A stretch of DNA of 64,000 bases from Bacillota bacterium (lineage in GTDB: Bacteria; Bacillota; Limnochordia; DTU080): positions 1 through 64,000 of the forward strand of contig DULU01000002.1 of NCBI GenBank assembly GCA_012840225.1, read 5' to 3'. The notes beneath the pieces are model-generated. The model was not told the origin of the DNA. It made no database searches and saw only the letters and a program-made list of their open reading frames with translations. Positions 8,865 to 17,945 of this stretch are shown here, piece after piece. Made by a program: the position numbers and the translations under genes. Within the stretch, counting starts at the first letter, position 1. Every line of letters begins with the position of its first letter.

Positions 8865-9920
8865 ATGGCCGCTATGAATATGGAAGAGAAAAAGGTGCGC
8901 ATCGGTGTTTTGAGTTATGCCCATGCCCATCAACAGACATGGTGCAAGGTGTTTACTTCCCGCCCGGATGCCTGCGTCACCGCCGTGTGGGACGACGATG
9001 AAGCCCGGGGGCGGCGGCAGGCTGAAGCTTTGGGTGTGGAATATCACCGGGATGTGGAGCAGCTGCTCCGGCGCAGCGATGTTGACGCCGTCACCATCTG
9101 CGCCGAGAATGCCAAGCATGCCGCTCTGGCCGTGGCTGCTGCCGAACATGGCAAGCACATCATGATGCAGAAACCTATGGCCACCTCCGTGGCCGAGGCC
9201 GAGCGCATCGTGGCGGCCGTCAAGAAAAACGGGGTTAAATATATGCAGGCACACAACCTGCGCTTCGATCCTATTCATACCACCATCAAAAAGCTGGTGG
9301 AGGAGGGCAGAATCGGCAAGGTGAGCATGATCCGCCGCCGCCACAGCCACCACTTCGCCATTGATCCAGGTGAGCGGGAGCGGGTTCTGGGGTGGATGAC
9401 CGATCCTGCCCAGTCCGGCGGCGGTGCCCTGATGGACGAAGGGGCGCATGCCATATTGTGGTTCCTCTGGATGTGCGGCCGGCCTCATTCTGTAACCGCC
9501 CGCATGTCCACCGTCACGTCGGGGCTTATGGTGGAGGATAATGCCATGCTCCTCTTCGATTTCCCCGGAGGCAGCATAGGCTGCCTGCAGACCAGCTGGA
9601 CGGAGACGGCGGGCGATGCCACCATAGAAATATTCGGCGACCGGGGGGTCATTATCGCTTCCGGTACGGATATTGCCTCCTCCAGAGCGCTGCCTGATCT
9701 ACCCCGCCCCTTGCGCCTCTATAACACGGATAAAGGTTCCTGGGAATACCCGGAGGTGGAGTTGGTCAAGTCACGCCCCACCCCGCCGGCCAATGCTTTC
9801 ATCGACTACCTGAAAAGCGAAGGGCCTTCCCCCATCGATGTCGATACGGCAGCTTTGGCTATCAAGATAGCCATGAGCGCCTATGAGTCGGCGCAAACCG
9901 GCCGCACTATTACCATATGA
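8865..9920 (+). CDS. Gfo/Idh/MocA-family oxidoreductase
   Basis: A 351-residue protein with an N-terminal Rossmann fold and a C-terminal alpha/beta domain of the GFO_IDH_MocA type. It would oxidise or epimerise a sugar or cyclitol with NAD(P). The cofactor-binding loop reads VLSYAHAHQQ rather than the usual GxGxxG, and the conserved EKP is QKP (MMQKPMATS). It may thus be an atypical branch of the family. AAAGG lies 4 bases before the ATG at 8865, and ATG at 8874 is an alternative with better spacing. It stands alone; the GntR relic precedes it. Confidence 0.85.
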   Translation: MAAMNMEEKKVRIGVLSYAHAHQQTWCKVFTSRPDACVTAVWDDDEARGRRQAEALGVEYHRDVEQLLRRSDVDAVTICAENAKHAALAVAAAEHGKHIMMQKPMATSVAEAERIVAAVKKNGVKYMQAHNLRFDPIHTTIKKLVEEGRIGKVSMIRRRHSHHFAIDPGERERVLGWMTDPAQSGGGALMDEGAHAILWFLWMCGRPHSVTARMSTVTSGLMVEDNAMLLFDFPGGSIGCLQTSWTETAGDATIEIFGDRGVIIASGTDIASSRALPDLPRPLRLYNTDKGSWEYPEVELVKSRPTPPANAFIDYLKSEGPSPIDVDTAALAIKIAMSAYESAQTGRTITI

Positions 9921-9939
9921 ACAATATGACCATATGAGC

Positions 9940-9981
9940 AGATGATATGGCGGAGATGATATGGCGGAGATGATATGGCGG
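9940..9981 (+). repeat. Three tandem copies of a 14-bp unit
   Basis: The unit AGATGATATGGCGG is repeated three times without change, 19 bases after the stop of the preceding gene. Shorter CATATGA words occur just before it. It is probably slippage-generated, and its last copy feeds into the hairpin that follows. Confidence 0.9.
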
Positions 9982-10002
9982 AGCAATGGACCTGCTCCGC
10001 CA
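9976..10002. terminator. Convergent-gene hairpin
   Basis: TGGCGGAGCA (9976-9985) and TGCTCCGCCA (9993-10002) form a perfect 10-bp stem with a 7-base loop. It lies between the + strand oxidoreductase and the - strand helicase, whose 3' ends face each other. There is no T-tract, so it is only a terminator-like structure. Confidence 0.5.
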
Positions 10003-10038
10003 AACATACCTCCATATACCCCCCATACCCCAGTACCC

Positions 10039-11781
10039 TTATTGCCGCCCCACAACGTTTCCCATGCCGGGCGGCACACCCTGCAGCACTTCGTCAGGCC
10101 CAAACCATTCCCGGCGCCCGCCCAACACCACCAATTGGCCTTTGGCTCGCGACAGGCCTATATACAGCAGTTTATTGCGGTAGTGCTCCAGCCCCCGATC
10201 GGCCTCTTTATCGCCGTCGTCTGCGTCATCGTCGTCGTCAAGGTAATATAACTCGGTTAGTATCACCAGCTTGCGTTCCAGACCTTTGAAGCGGTGAATC
10301 GTGGACACCAAAACGTAATTTTTCCCAGCCCGAGCCTTCTCCGGGTCCCAGGTCAGGCTATAGGCCCCGACCGACAGTCCTTCACTCCAGACGGAGCGCC
10401 GGGCGGAAGCCGGGGTGAGAATCACCGTCTCCGCCGCCGGCACGCTCTCCTGCTTTAGCCAATGATGCAACACCGCCGCCAGCTCCCCCTTAATCCGCTT
10501 CTCGTCCACCCCGAAATAAAATTCGACGGGCTGGCCGCATACATCGGTCAAACCGGGTGGGCAATGGCCTTGGTGAAACTTGATCACCTGCTCCTGAATC
10601 TGCCGGGTGCAGCGGACGATCTTGGTCAGCTGAAAAGGCGGGTGGGCAAACGGCCACTTCTGGTTGCGGGTGTATATGCGCTGATTGTCGTCGTAGAATA
10701 TGTAAAAAGCACCTCCCGGCTTTCTCAGCTCCAGGAGCGGTATCCACCATTCTTCCTCAAAGTCTTGACCCTCGTCGACGACGATGGTGTCATATAAAGG
10801 GCCGAGACGTTCGACCGCCCGCAGCAGCAGTTCGGCCCATTGCGGATCTTTAGGGCTCTGCGCTTCGATTTCTGTGGGCAGACCGGCTTCCCTGGCCAGA
10901 TTCAGGCAGGTGGTGTGGAAATTATCCACATCCATTTGTCGGTTCCCTTTCCTTTCCGGGCGGACCAGCTGCTCCCGCAGCCAGTCTGCCAGCGGGCGGT
11001 TGAAGCAGGTCAGCAAGACCGATTGCCCGGCTTCATAGGCTGTGCGGGCCTTTTCCCCGGCGAGGAACGTCTTGCCGGAACCGGCGCAGCCGCATATCAG
11101 CGCTTCTTTGTGATGGCGCAGGGCGGCCAAAATGAGGTATTGTTCCGTAGTCAGTTTGATCAGCTGCCGCTCCACTTCGTCCAGCCGGGCATCGAACACT
11201 GCCCTCACTTCAACCGGCTGGGCGAACAGTCTCTTGAATGCCCTGACGGCGGCGGTTCCCTGCGCCGGCGTGGACCAGCACGACGGACCATGATAATGCA
11301 TCACCCGCCGCAAAGCAGCTTCGAGATCGCTCATGTCTTTTCTGTCGATGATCAATTCCGGCGGGAGGTGAGCCACCTTTTCCTTCACGCTGTCCGGAAA
11401 GCAGATGGCCCAGCCGTAACGATATGTATAGCGCTTCTCCAGCCCGTGCGCCTGAATCAGATCGCGCACTGCCATCATGTTCTGCCTGGCCTGCAGGACT
11501 GGATCTTTTATTTGGTGAGTTACACCGTACCTGTCGCTGCTCGCCCATTCCCCCTTGATCGGGTCGTAGCCGATGCCTCCGCCCTTCACCTCCACGACCA
11601 GGTAGCCCCAGTCGGGTGAAGCGATGAGGAAGTCGATTTCCATATCGGGCTTACCCCGGGCGTTTATCGGCAGGCGGGCGATCACCAGGTATTTATGCGG
11701 CAGTTGACGACAAGCTTCAAAAAATTTATACTCCGCAGGGCTACATTCGTCCTGCAGAGAATCGGGGTAAAGTTGAGCCAT
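10039..11781 (-). CDS. NERD nuclease-domain SF1 helicase
   Basis: This protein of 580 residues starts with a NERD (nuclease-related) domain with the PD-(D/E)xK-like pair D50 and EVK (E64, K66). A UvrD/Rep-like helicase follows with Walker A GCAGSGKT (231-238), Walker B DEGQD (336-340), a STIHRFKGLE motif V and LLYIGLSRAKGQ motif VI. Such proteins act on DNA and some nuclease-helicases are antiphage factors; a defence role here is inference. I chose the ATG at 11781 because GGAGGGAGGAG lies right before it. The open frame continues upstream to 12021, but that part looks like a separate relic. An Asp-rich stretch (DDDDDADDGDKEAD) sits near residue 535. Confidence 0.85.
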   Translation of the reverse strand: MAQLYPDSLQDECSPAEYKFFEACRQLPHKYLVIARLPINARGKPDMEIDFLIASPDWGYLVVEVKGGGIGYDPIKGEWASSDRYGVTHQIKDPVLQARQNMMAVRDLIQAHGLEKRYTYRYGWAICFPDSVKEKVAHLPPELIIDRKDMSDLEAALRRVMHYHGPSCWSTPAQGTAAVRAFKRLFAQPVEVRAVFDARLDEVERQLIKLTTEQYLILAALRHHKEALICGCAGSGKTFLAGEKARTAYEAGQSVLLTCFNRPLADWLREQLVRPERKGNRQMDVDNFHTTCLNLAREAGLPTEIEAQSPKDPQWAELLLRAVERLGPLYDTIVVDEGQDFEEEWWIPLLELRKPGGAFYIFYDDNQRIYTRNQKWPFAHPPFQLTKIVRCTRQIQEQVIKFHQGHCPPGLTDVCGQPVEFYFGVDEKRIKGELAAVLHHWLKQESVPAAETVILTPASARRSVWSEGLSVGAYSLTWDPEKARAGKNYVLVSTIHRFKGLERKLVILTELYYLDDDDDADDGDKEADRGLEHYRNKLLYIGLSRAKGQLVVLGGRREWFGPDEVLQGVPPGMGNVVGRQ

Positions 11782-11925
11782 GCTCCTCCCTCCATTTCTT
11801 ATTTTCCATTTTCGGGACGCCCTTTCTGCCAAACAGAGCGTTTTTCCGGTGCCCACTGCGGCCTGCAGAATGGCCGGGCCGGCGACATGGTCGACAAAAG
11901 CCAACTGCGACGCACTTAACTCCAA
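11782..11925 (-). pseudogene. Relic of a UvrD-like helicase N-terminus
   Basis: Directly upstream of and in frame with the NERD helicase, 48 codons read SASQLAFVDHVAGP followed by AAVGTGKTLCLAERA. This is the Q-motif and Walker A of a UvrD/PcrA-type helicase. A TTG at 11925 with GGTGGGATGAG upstream could start it. After the Walker A the similarity ends and the strong RBS of the NERD gene begins. It is either a truncated helicase gene or an N-terminal extension giving the neighbour a second P-loop. Confidence 0.5.
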
Positions 11926-12053
11926 GTTCTCATCCCACCTTTTCGTCAACCTTACTTTATAATAGCAAATTTTCAAGGTTTTGATGGGAACTTGGCGACT
12001 TTTATCGGGATTCCGGCCCACACTTTATTCCACCGCATGGATAAATCGCGGTA

Positions 12054-12082
12054 TTGATACACCGGTTTTCCAGATAAATAAT
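12054..12082 (+). promoter_or_regulatory. Possible promoter of the 12.1-kb oxidoreductase gene
   Basis: TTGATA at 12054-12059 and AATAAT at 12077-12082 are 17 bp apart, about 65 bp before the chosen GTG start. The match to the housekeeping consensus is moderate. Confidence 0.35.
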
Positions 12083-12146
12083 GCTCAATGTAGATATAAT
12101 AGATGTGTTTGTGATGCATCTTGTGATCACTATAGGAGGCAAAAAG

Positions 12147-13172
12147 GTGTTTAGAGTAGGCATGTTGGGTTGGGGTGCTATCGGAAATGTGCATGGCCGT
12201 GTATATAAGGCAATGCCGGACGTGAAAGTTGTGGCTTTAGCAGATGTGGAACCGGACAGAAGGCAAAAAGGGGCCGAGTTTATGGAGGCTGAGCCTTATA
12301 GCTCTGCGGAAGAACTTATTCATAACGCTGATGTCGACATGATCGATATCTGTCTTCCCACATTCTTGCATTCGCAGTATGCTGTTATGGCCATGGAGAA
12401 AGGATTCCATGTTTTGTCCGAAAAGCCGATGGCTTTAAACTACGAGCAATGCACAGATATGATCGAGGCCCAAAAGAAGACCGGGAAAAGCCTTATGATT
12501 GGTCATTGCATACGCTTTTGGCGTGAATATAGCTACCTAAAGAAGGTATATTCCGAAAAAACCTTCGGCAATCTGCAGGTGCTCAGTTTGACAAGGGTGG
12601 GTGGCTTATCTACCAAATCGTGGCGGAATTGGATGCTGGATCCGCAGCTTTCCGGCTCGCAGACAGTAGACCGACATATCCATGACACAGATTTTGTCTT
12701 GTATTTGCTTGGCAAGCCCAATGCAGTACGCACCGTCGGGTATGTTGATCAATACGGGTTGTCACATGTATCTACTCATTATATTTATGATAATGGTCCG
12801 GCTGTATTTGCTGAAGGCGGTGGCAATATACCAGTTGATTACAAATTTTTCATGGGCTTTCGAGCTGTATTTGACGATGCCACCGTGGAATTCAACAGAT
12901 ATAATACACCTGCGCTATGTGTATACCCCTGGAATGGAAAGCCGTATGAACCTGATTGGAAAGAGCCGTTTTCGGCAGAAGCCTCTTCCGAATCTACCGG
13001 TCTGAATATTACCTCCTTGGGAGCTTACTATAACGAGATCCGTTACTTTATAGACTGCATCAAGGCTGGTAAGGCACCCGAGGTAATAACGCCTGAAGAA
13101 GCCAGAGATACTTTGACCATCGTATTGGCCGAAGTAGAAAGTGCTTACACGAAAAAAACCGTTGATCTTTAA
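12147..13172 (+). CDS. Gfo/Idh/MocA-family oxidoreductase
   Basis: A 341-residue NAD(P)-dependent sugar-type dehydrogenase. It has the cofactor loop GWGAIGNVHG near the N-terminus and the conserved EKPMAL near residue 94, followed by the GHCIRFW strand. I chose the GTG at 12147 because AGGAGG lies 8 bases upstream and the protein then begins with the Rossmann strand; an ATG at 12081 would add 22 unlikely residues. The gene is visibly more AT-rich than its neighbours, hinting at separate acquisition. It is monocistronic, ending at a large hairpin. The substrate is unknown. Confidence 0.88.
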   Translation: MFRVGMLGWGAIGNVHGRVYKAMPDVKVVALADVEPDRRQKGAEFMEAEPYSSAEELIHNADVDMIDICLPTFLHSQYAVMAMEKGFHVLSEKPMALNYEQCTDMIEAQKKTGKSLMIGHCIRFWREYSYLKKVYSEKTFGNLQVLSLTRVGGLSTKSWRNWMLDPQLSGSQTVDRHIHDTDFVLYLLGKPNAVRTVGYVDQYGLSHVSTHYIYDNGPAVFAEGGGNIPVDYKFFMGFRAVFDDATVEFNRYNTPALCVYPWNGKPYEPDWKEPFSAEASSESTGLNITSLGAYYNEIRYFIDCIKAGKAPEVITPEEARDTLTIVLAEVESAYTKKTVDL

Positions 13173-13196
13173 GAAGTAAATTGCCGTAATAAATAC

Positions 13197-13244
13197 GCAG
13201 CGGACCGGCTTGATCGCCAACTTCACGTCAAGTCGGTCCGCTGC
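13197..13244. terminator. Long hairpin between convergent genes
   Basis: GCAGCGGACCGGCTTGA (13197-13213) pairs with TCAAGTCGGTCCGCTGC (13228-13244), with one mismatch. It lies between the + strand oxidoreductase and the - strand binding-protein gene and could end both transcripts. There is no clear T-tract. Confidence 0.6.
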
Positions 13245-13296
13245 CGCTAGAATATCTTGAGATGATTAACTACGGTAACCGCGTGTTTATGGATAC

Positions 13297-14562
13297 TCAT
13301 TTCCCCCTGGCGGCCCAGTATTCATCCAGAATATTGTTCATATAGCGTTCCATTTCCGGAATGGCTGTGGCTGCCGCCATCTGCCCGCTGAAGATCTGGC
13401 TGTGATAGCCGCCGGCGGTAATGGCCAGCCCGGAGGGGTGAGCACTGTTCCTGCTCCACCAATCGAGAGCCTTGGTGAAGACGGAGATGCTGCGCGGCAT
13501 ATCCAGGGTGAGGAACGAGCTGACGGCCACACTCGGCTGGGAAGGAATTACCGCTCTGGTCCGGGCGAATTTGCCCATGTTCTCTCTGGAGACCAGGAAT
13601 TCCACAAATTTCAGCACGATGTCGGGATGCTTGGTCTTGTTGTAGACGACCCAGGTCTCGGAGCTATACCACGAGGTCCTGGTCGTCTTCCCACCCACGG
13701 TGAGCGTGGGGAAAAGTTGCACATCCCATTCAAAATCGGCGCTGGGATCGATGACGTCGGATTCAAACACACCGAAGTTGGACATGGCTACTTTGCCATT
13801 TATAAAATTGTCCCGGGCGTTTCCGCTGCCGGAAGGCGGATGGCAGCCATAGACTCCCGTGACCAAATCGGCATAAAGCTGCACGCCGGCGATCGAGGCC
13901 GGATTGTTGAAGTTGACCTTGCGCAGATCGGGAGTGTAAAAGTCCCCGCCTTGCTGGTAGGCATGGGTGAGCTCGGAAAGCTGAATACCCCACTGGTCGA
14001 TCTGGCCGTCGGCGTTGGTGTCCCTGGTCAGCTTCTTGGCGATGTTGATGGCTTCCTGCCAGGACCAGTCGGCCGGCATGGTCACGCCTGCGGCGGCAAA
14101 GAGATCGGCATTATAGAAGATGGCGTGGGTGTTGAGGCCAAACGGGATGGCTTTCAGCTCGCCTTCCCACATATGCGACTGGATGACGCTGGGGAGGATT
14201 TCGGAAATCAACGGCACATTTTTATAGAGGACATTCAGATCCAGCAGCTGATCGACAAAATTCCACATGCCGTTGCCCATCCACATGACATCGGGCGGCA
14301 GACCTCCGGCAATGGCTACCTTGATGTTGTCGGAATAGCCGCCGCCAGCGGCTGCCGGAAAGGAATCGATGATCTTCACTCCGGGATTCAGCCGCTCGAA
14401 CTCACGGGAAAATTCCTCATACAAAGCGTTGCGATAATCCTGCCCGCAGCAGTGGAAGAACCTGATCTCCACCACTTCGGCGGCCGAAAGCACCTGGGCC
14501 GATCCGGCCAAAAGCCCGGCAAGCAAACAAATAGAGCATAAAATCCTGGCTAGCTTAGTCAT
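13297..14562 (-). CDS. Sugar ABC transporter substrate-binding protein
   Basis: This 421-residue protein has a signal peptide (MTKLARILCSICLLAGLLAG, cleavage near the SAAEVV segment) and the family 1 extracellular solute-binding fold, including the YSDNIKVAIAGGLPPDV segment typical of carbohydrate binders. It would capture an oligosaccharide outside the membrane and hand it to an ABC permease. No permease gene is adjacent, so it either works with a distant permease or is an orphan. The ATG at 14562 is preceded by AAAGGAGG. Upstream in-frame codons to 14634 are not needed. Two similar intact orphan binders occur later in the window. Confidence 0.88.
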   Translation of the reverse strand: MTKLARILCSICLLAGLLAGSAQVLSAAEVVEIRFFHCCGQDYRNALYEEFSREFERLNPGVKIIDSFPAAAGGGYSDNIKVAIAGGLPPDVMWMGNGMWNFVDQLLDLNVLYKNVPLISEILPSVIQSHMWEGELKAIPFGLNTHAIFYNADLFAAAGVTMPADWSWQEAINIAKKLTRDTNADGQIDQWGIQLSELTHAYQQGGDFYTPDLRKVNFNNPASIAGVQLYADLVTGVYGCHPPSGSGNARDNFINGKVAMSNFGVFESDVIDPSADFEWDVQLFPTLTVGGKTTRTSWYSSETWVVYNKTKHPDIVLKFVEFLVSRENMGKFARTRAVIPSQPSVAVSSFLTLDMPRSISVFTKALDWWSRNSAHPSGLAITAGGYHSQIFSGQMAAATAIPEMERYMNNILDEYWAARGK

Positions 14563-14968
14563 TTTTCGTCCAAACCTCCTTTGATTATTCTCGGCTGTAA
14601 CTGTTTCCGGGGACACTTCGGGATGATGGTCCATGCCACACCATAACCAGATACCGCACCAGTTCCCAACATCACCGTTCTACATCACAATCACATCAGC
14701 CATAACCTTAGCCATTCTCAATCAGCAGCTACACACCTTTTGGTAATTTTGTTCATCACCCCCCCTTCTTCCGGAGAGATCCAGCACAAACAGCCTGCCA
14801 TATGTTGCCTCACAAGTCTTGTGGTTCTTGCCTGGTAACCAGCGGCTTGGCCGGTCTTTTGTTACTCTTGGCGCTTTTCACTCCCTTCCTCGCCCATTCC
14901 CTGATAATGAGAAGACATCATACATGGTACGAGTAATATATTTATTTTTCTATAATTGATATTTTACA
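14563..14968. other. Non-coding divergent region
   Basis: About 400 bp between the binding-protein gene (-) and the next + strand gene. I see no gene and no RNA structure I can support. It must contain the promoter of the binding-protein gene; no clear -35/-10 pair stands out for it. Confidence 0.5.
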
Positions 14969-14997
14969 TTGACGCACCAATATATTATGGGTATAAT
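14969..14997 (+). promoter_or_regulatory. Consensus housekeeping promoter
   Basis: TTGACG at 14969-14974 and a perfect TATAAT at 14992-14997 are separated by 17 bp in an AT-rich stretch. The downstream gene starts at 15123, leaving a 5' leader of about 120 bases. Confidence 0.75.
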
Positions 14998-15122
14998 TAA
15001 GCTGAAGTAAATTTTTCCCTGCCGGTTAATAATGCGAGTTATGAATCGTTTAATTCTTAGACGTGATCAATTGGTCTACAACTCATGTTTTGCGGAAAAC
15101 AAAAAGACTGGAGGTAACAGCC

Positions 15123-16514
15123 ATGACTAATCAGCATCCGGAACAAGCGGAAACAGGGAAGCAGAGCAGTTCCTCGCCTTTATTGCTGGGTCATGCCCGA
15201 GCAGAAATCACGCCGCCTTTAGGCCTGCCGATGGCTGGTTATGCCTGGCGGAAGAACGACGGCTGCACGGCGGTGGATGATCCGCTCTATGCCGACGCCT
15301 GCCTGCTGCAACAGGGGGAGACGCGCTTTCTCCTGATCACTACGGATTTATGTTCGGTCGATGAGAACTGGAGCGCCCCATTAAGAGAGCGCATCGCCGC
15401 TTCCACCGGCATCTCCCCGCAGAATATCGTCATCACCGCTTCGCATACCCATTTTGGACCTAAAATGATGAGCAAACCCATCAGCGACGCTCACCAGGCC
15501 TGGCAGGAAGAGACGTGGAACAAGCTCCACGACATTGCTTTTGCCGCCTCAACCGGCGATCTGCAGCCGGTCTCCCTGCGCTGGGCTATCTCCGACTTCA
15601 GCCAGATCGCCTTCAACCGCCGGCTGGTGCGCCCGGACGGCACCTGCTGCACCACCTACAACCTGCCGCCATCCGAAGAGAATCTGCGCTTCCGGCCCAT
15701 AGATCCCAAGCAGACCGTATTGCGCTTCGACAATGCCGCCGGCACCCCGGTGCTCCTTTTGGTCTCCACACCCATGCATGCGGTGGTCGGGGGAACGAAC
15801 CCCTTCGCCATTTCCGCCGACTACCCCGGAGTGCTGCGCTCCTGCCTGGAAGAGGTCTATCATACCCCGCTGATGTTCCTGGCCGGCACGGCCGGAAATG
15901 TGGTGCCGATCAAGCGCGGCCCCGGCATGAGGCGGATCATCGGCGGCTACCTGGCAGGAGCAGCGGTCAAGGCCATCGAATCAGCACCGAAGGCTGCAGC
16001 CGGCGAGGGGCGCCTGGGTGTGGTCTCCCACCGCTTCGCTCTGCCGGCGGCCAAGAGGCTCTCCGAAGAGGAGATGCGGCAGGCTATCGCCCAAGCTCAG
16101 GAGCAGCTCGCCCAATGCCGGGCGGCCGGCGCTTCGCCCTGGGAGATAGCCCGGGCCGAATACCGGGTCCAGCGGGCGGAAGGCCTGCTCCAGTTGACGT
16201 TGCGGCGTGGCCAAGGCACCACCATACCTTGGGAAATCACCGTGCTGGCCTTCGATCGGTTGAGTTTAGCCTTCCTGCCTGGCGAGATCCTGGCCGAAAC
16301 CGGACTGCAAATTCAGGCCCGCTCCCCCTTCGACACCACGGTGGTGGCGTCCTTGGCCAACCTGTGCCCGGGTTACCTCGCCACCCGCAATACCCTGTGG
16401 GAAGGTGGGTATGAGGGATCGTTCACCCAGGTATATTCTGAGGAAAGCGAGCTGCACGCCGTCGACACTGCGATAAAGCTCCTGTTGGAGGCGTGGGAGA
16501 AAACTCGCTATTAG
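15123..16514 (+). CDS. Neutral/alkaline ceramidase-family protein
   Basis: A 463-residue protein that starts with ARAEITPPLGLPMAGY and has the SHTHFGP motif, both hallmarks of the N-terminal domain of neutral ceramidases. Eukaryotic and some bacterial members hydrolyse ceramide with a zinc ion; many bacterial homologues in sugar loci have unknown substrates. I see no signal peptide, so it may act in the cytoplasm on another amide or ester. The ATG at 15123 has GGAGG 7 bases upstream; an in-frame start at 15063 lacks an RBS. It is followed 73 bp later by a ROK regulator and both may be co-transcribed from the promoter at 14969. Confidence 0.8.
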   Translation: MTNQHPEQAETGKQSSSSPLLLGHARAEITPPLGLPMAGYAWRKNDGCTAVDDPLYADACLLQQGETRFLLITTDLCSVDENWSAPLRERIAASTGISPQNIVITASHTHFGPKMMSKPISDAHQAWQEETWNKLHDIAFAASTGDLQPVSLRWAISDFSQIAFNRRLVRPDGTCCTTYNLPPSEENLRFRPIDPKQTVLRFDNAAGTPVLLLVSTPMHAVVGGTNPFAISADYPGVLRSCLEEVYHTPLMFLAGTAGNVVPIKRGPGMRRIIGGYLAGAAVKAIESAPKAAAGEGRLGVVSHRFALPAAKRLSEEEMRQAIAQAQEQLAQCRAAGASPWEIARAEYRVQRAEGLLQLTLRRGQGTTIPWEITVLAFDRLSLAFLPGEILAETGLQIQARSPFDTTVVASLANLCPGYLATRNTLWEGGYEGSFTQVYSEESELHAVDTAIKLLLEAWEKTRY

Positions 16515-16587
16515 GCTGTGAGGTCGGGCGCTCAATTGGGAGCGTGGGCATAAAAAAATTCACCTTATTATATAGGGGTATAGGTTC

Positions 16588-17778
16588 ATGCCGTCCGAGG
16601 CTTTAGTACACCTTTTGGGTAAGCGCAGCCGTCTTATCCACCATTTCATCCACAACAGCCCCCTGACGCGGGCCGACATCATGGCCATTTCCGGCGCCTC
16701 CCAGCCGACGGTGACCCAGTGGCTGCGGGAGTTGATCGATGCCGAAGTAGTGCATGAAGTGGGCATCAGTCCTCAGGGGTCGGCACTGGGGCGGCCACGC
16801 GTCCTCCTGGAACTGAACCCGGAAGCCGCCTGGGTCGGAGCAATGCATCTGACCAGCGTTTCCGCCGAAGCGGGCTTGGTCAACCTGCGCGGGGAAGTGG
16901 TGGCCTCGGAGGCGATGACCTTTACCTCCCAGGACATGGCCTACAGCCGAGAATTGTTCCATATCCTGATAAAGAAGATCGCAACCTGGGTGAGAGAGCG
17001 GAAAATCGCCGACGACCAGATCCTGGGCATTGGGGTGGCCACCTCCGGCCCGGTGAATAACGAGCGGGGCACGGTGGCTTCCTATGCGCCGGTCGATGGC
17101 GCTGCCGGCGTCACCAGATGGGAGCGCACCGACTTCCCCATCCGGGACTACCTCGCCGCCTCTTCCCCCTGGCCGTTTTATATGGAAACCAATGCCTGGG
17201 CCATCGCTTTAAGCGAGCGCTGGCTGGGCACGGGATATAAAAATTTCGTGCTGGTGCATGTAAGTGAAGGCGTGGCGGCGGGAACGGTGCTGAACCACCA
17301 GCTATACCGGGGCAACGGCCTGGCCGGGGAGCTGCATCCGGTGAGCATCGTTCCCGAAAACGCCGTCACTCTGGCGAAGGACCTCCGCTACCGTCTGTAT
17401 GACATTGTCGGCCGCCGGCATATCCTGGAGCGTCTGCACACCTTCAGAGAATATGAGCAAATGCGCAGCCTGGCGCAAGTGATCGCCGCCGCCAGGCAAG
17501 GCGACAGCCAGGTGCTCGCCATCCTGAGGGAGTGCGCCGATGCACTGGCCCAGTTCTGCATACCGGTGGCCAACCTTCTGGATCTGGATGCCTTCATTCT
17601 CTCCGGACCGATCTTCCAGATTCCGGAAATAATCGGTTACATGCAGCAGCGCATCGCCCAGGCCACCTTTTCCGCCCTGATGGAAGGGCGCGCTCCCCTC
17701 GTCATCCCCTCCACCTTCGGCGCCAATTCCGGCTTGATGGGCGCCGCCGGATTGGTCTTCGATCAGGTGTTCAATTAA
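16588..17778 (+). CDS. ROK-family transcriptional regulator
   Basis: A 396-residue protein with an N-terminal winged helix (residues about 10-75, with SGASQPTVTQWLREL as recognition helix) and a C-terminal ROK sugar-kinase-like domain (GIGVATSGPVNNERG). It likely represses or activates nearby sugar genes in response to a sugar or sugar phosphate. The usual zinc motif CxCGxxGC and the GH of the ROK active site are missing: where it is expected the sequence reads AGELHPVSIVPENA. It therefore probably has no kinase activity. The RBS is weak. The target operon is unknown; the preceding ceramidase-family gene is the best candidate. Confidence 0.85.
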   Translation: MPSEALVHLLGKRSRLIHHFIHNSPLTRADIMAISGASQPTVTQWLRELIDAEVVHEVGISPQGSALGRPRVLLELNPEAAWVGAMHLTSVSAEAGLVNLRGEVVASEAMTFTSQDMAYSRELFHILIKKIATWVRERKIADDQILGIGVATSGPVNNERGTVASYAPVDGAAGVTRWERTDFPIRDYLAASSPWPFYMETNAWAIALSERWLGTGYKNFVLVHVSEGVAAGTVLNHQLYRGNGLAGELHPVSIVPENAVTLAKDLRYRLYDIVGRRHILERLHTFREYEQMRSLAQVIAAARQGDSQVLAILRECADALAQFCIPVANLLDLDAFILSGPIFQIPEIIGYMQQRIAQATFSALMEGRAPLVIPSTFGANSGLMGAAGLVFDQVFN

Positions 17779-17945
17779 TCCGTGCCTGCGAGGGTGATAG
17801 CTCTATATCATTTGCCGGCACCCTGTTTTGTATAGGGTAGCAGCCGCTGAGCATAACCGCCCGATTTGGAGTGCACATCGGCACATTAGCGAACGCCTGT
17901 TCAAAGTAGATGCCTGCAACAGCCAACTTATCCAATCAACCGGGT

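Noticed and set aside
11782-12021. Taking the NERD helicase start at 12021
   Set aside because: The very strong RBS before 11781 and the usual N-terminus of NERD proteins favour the shorter form.
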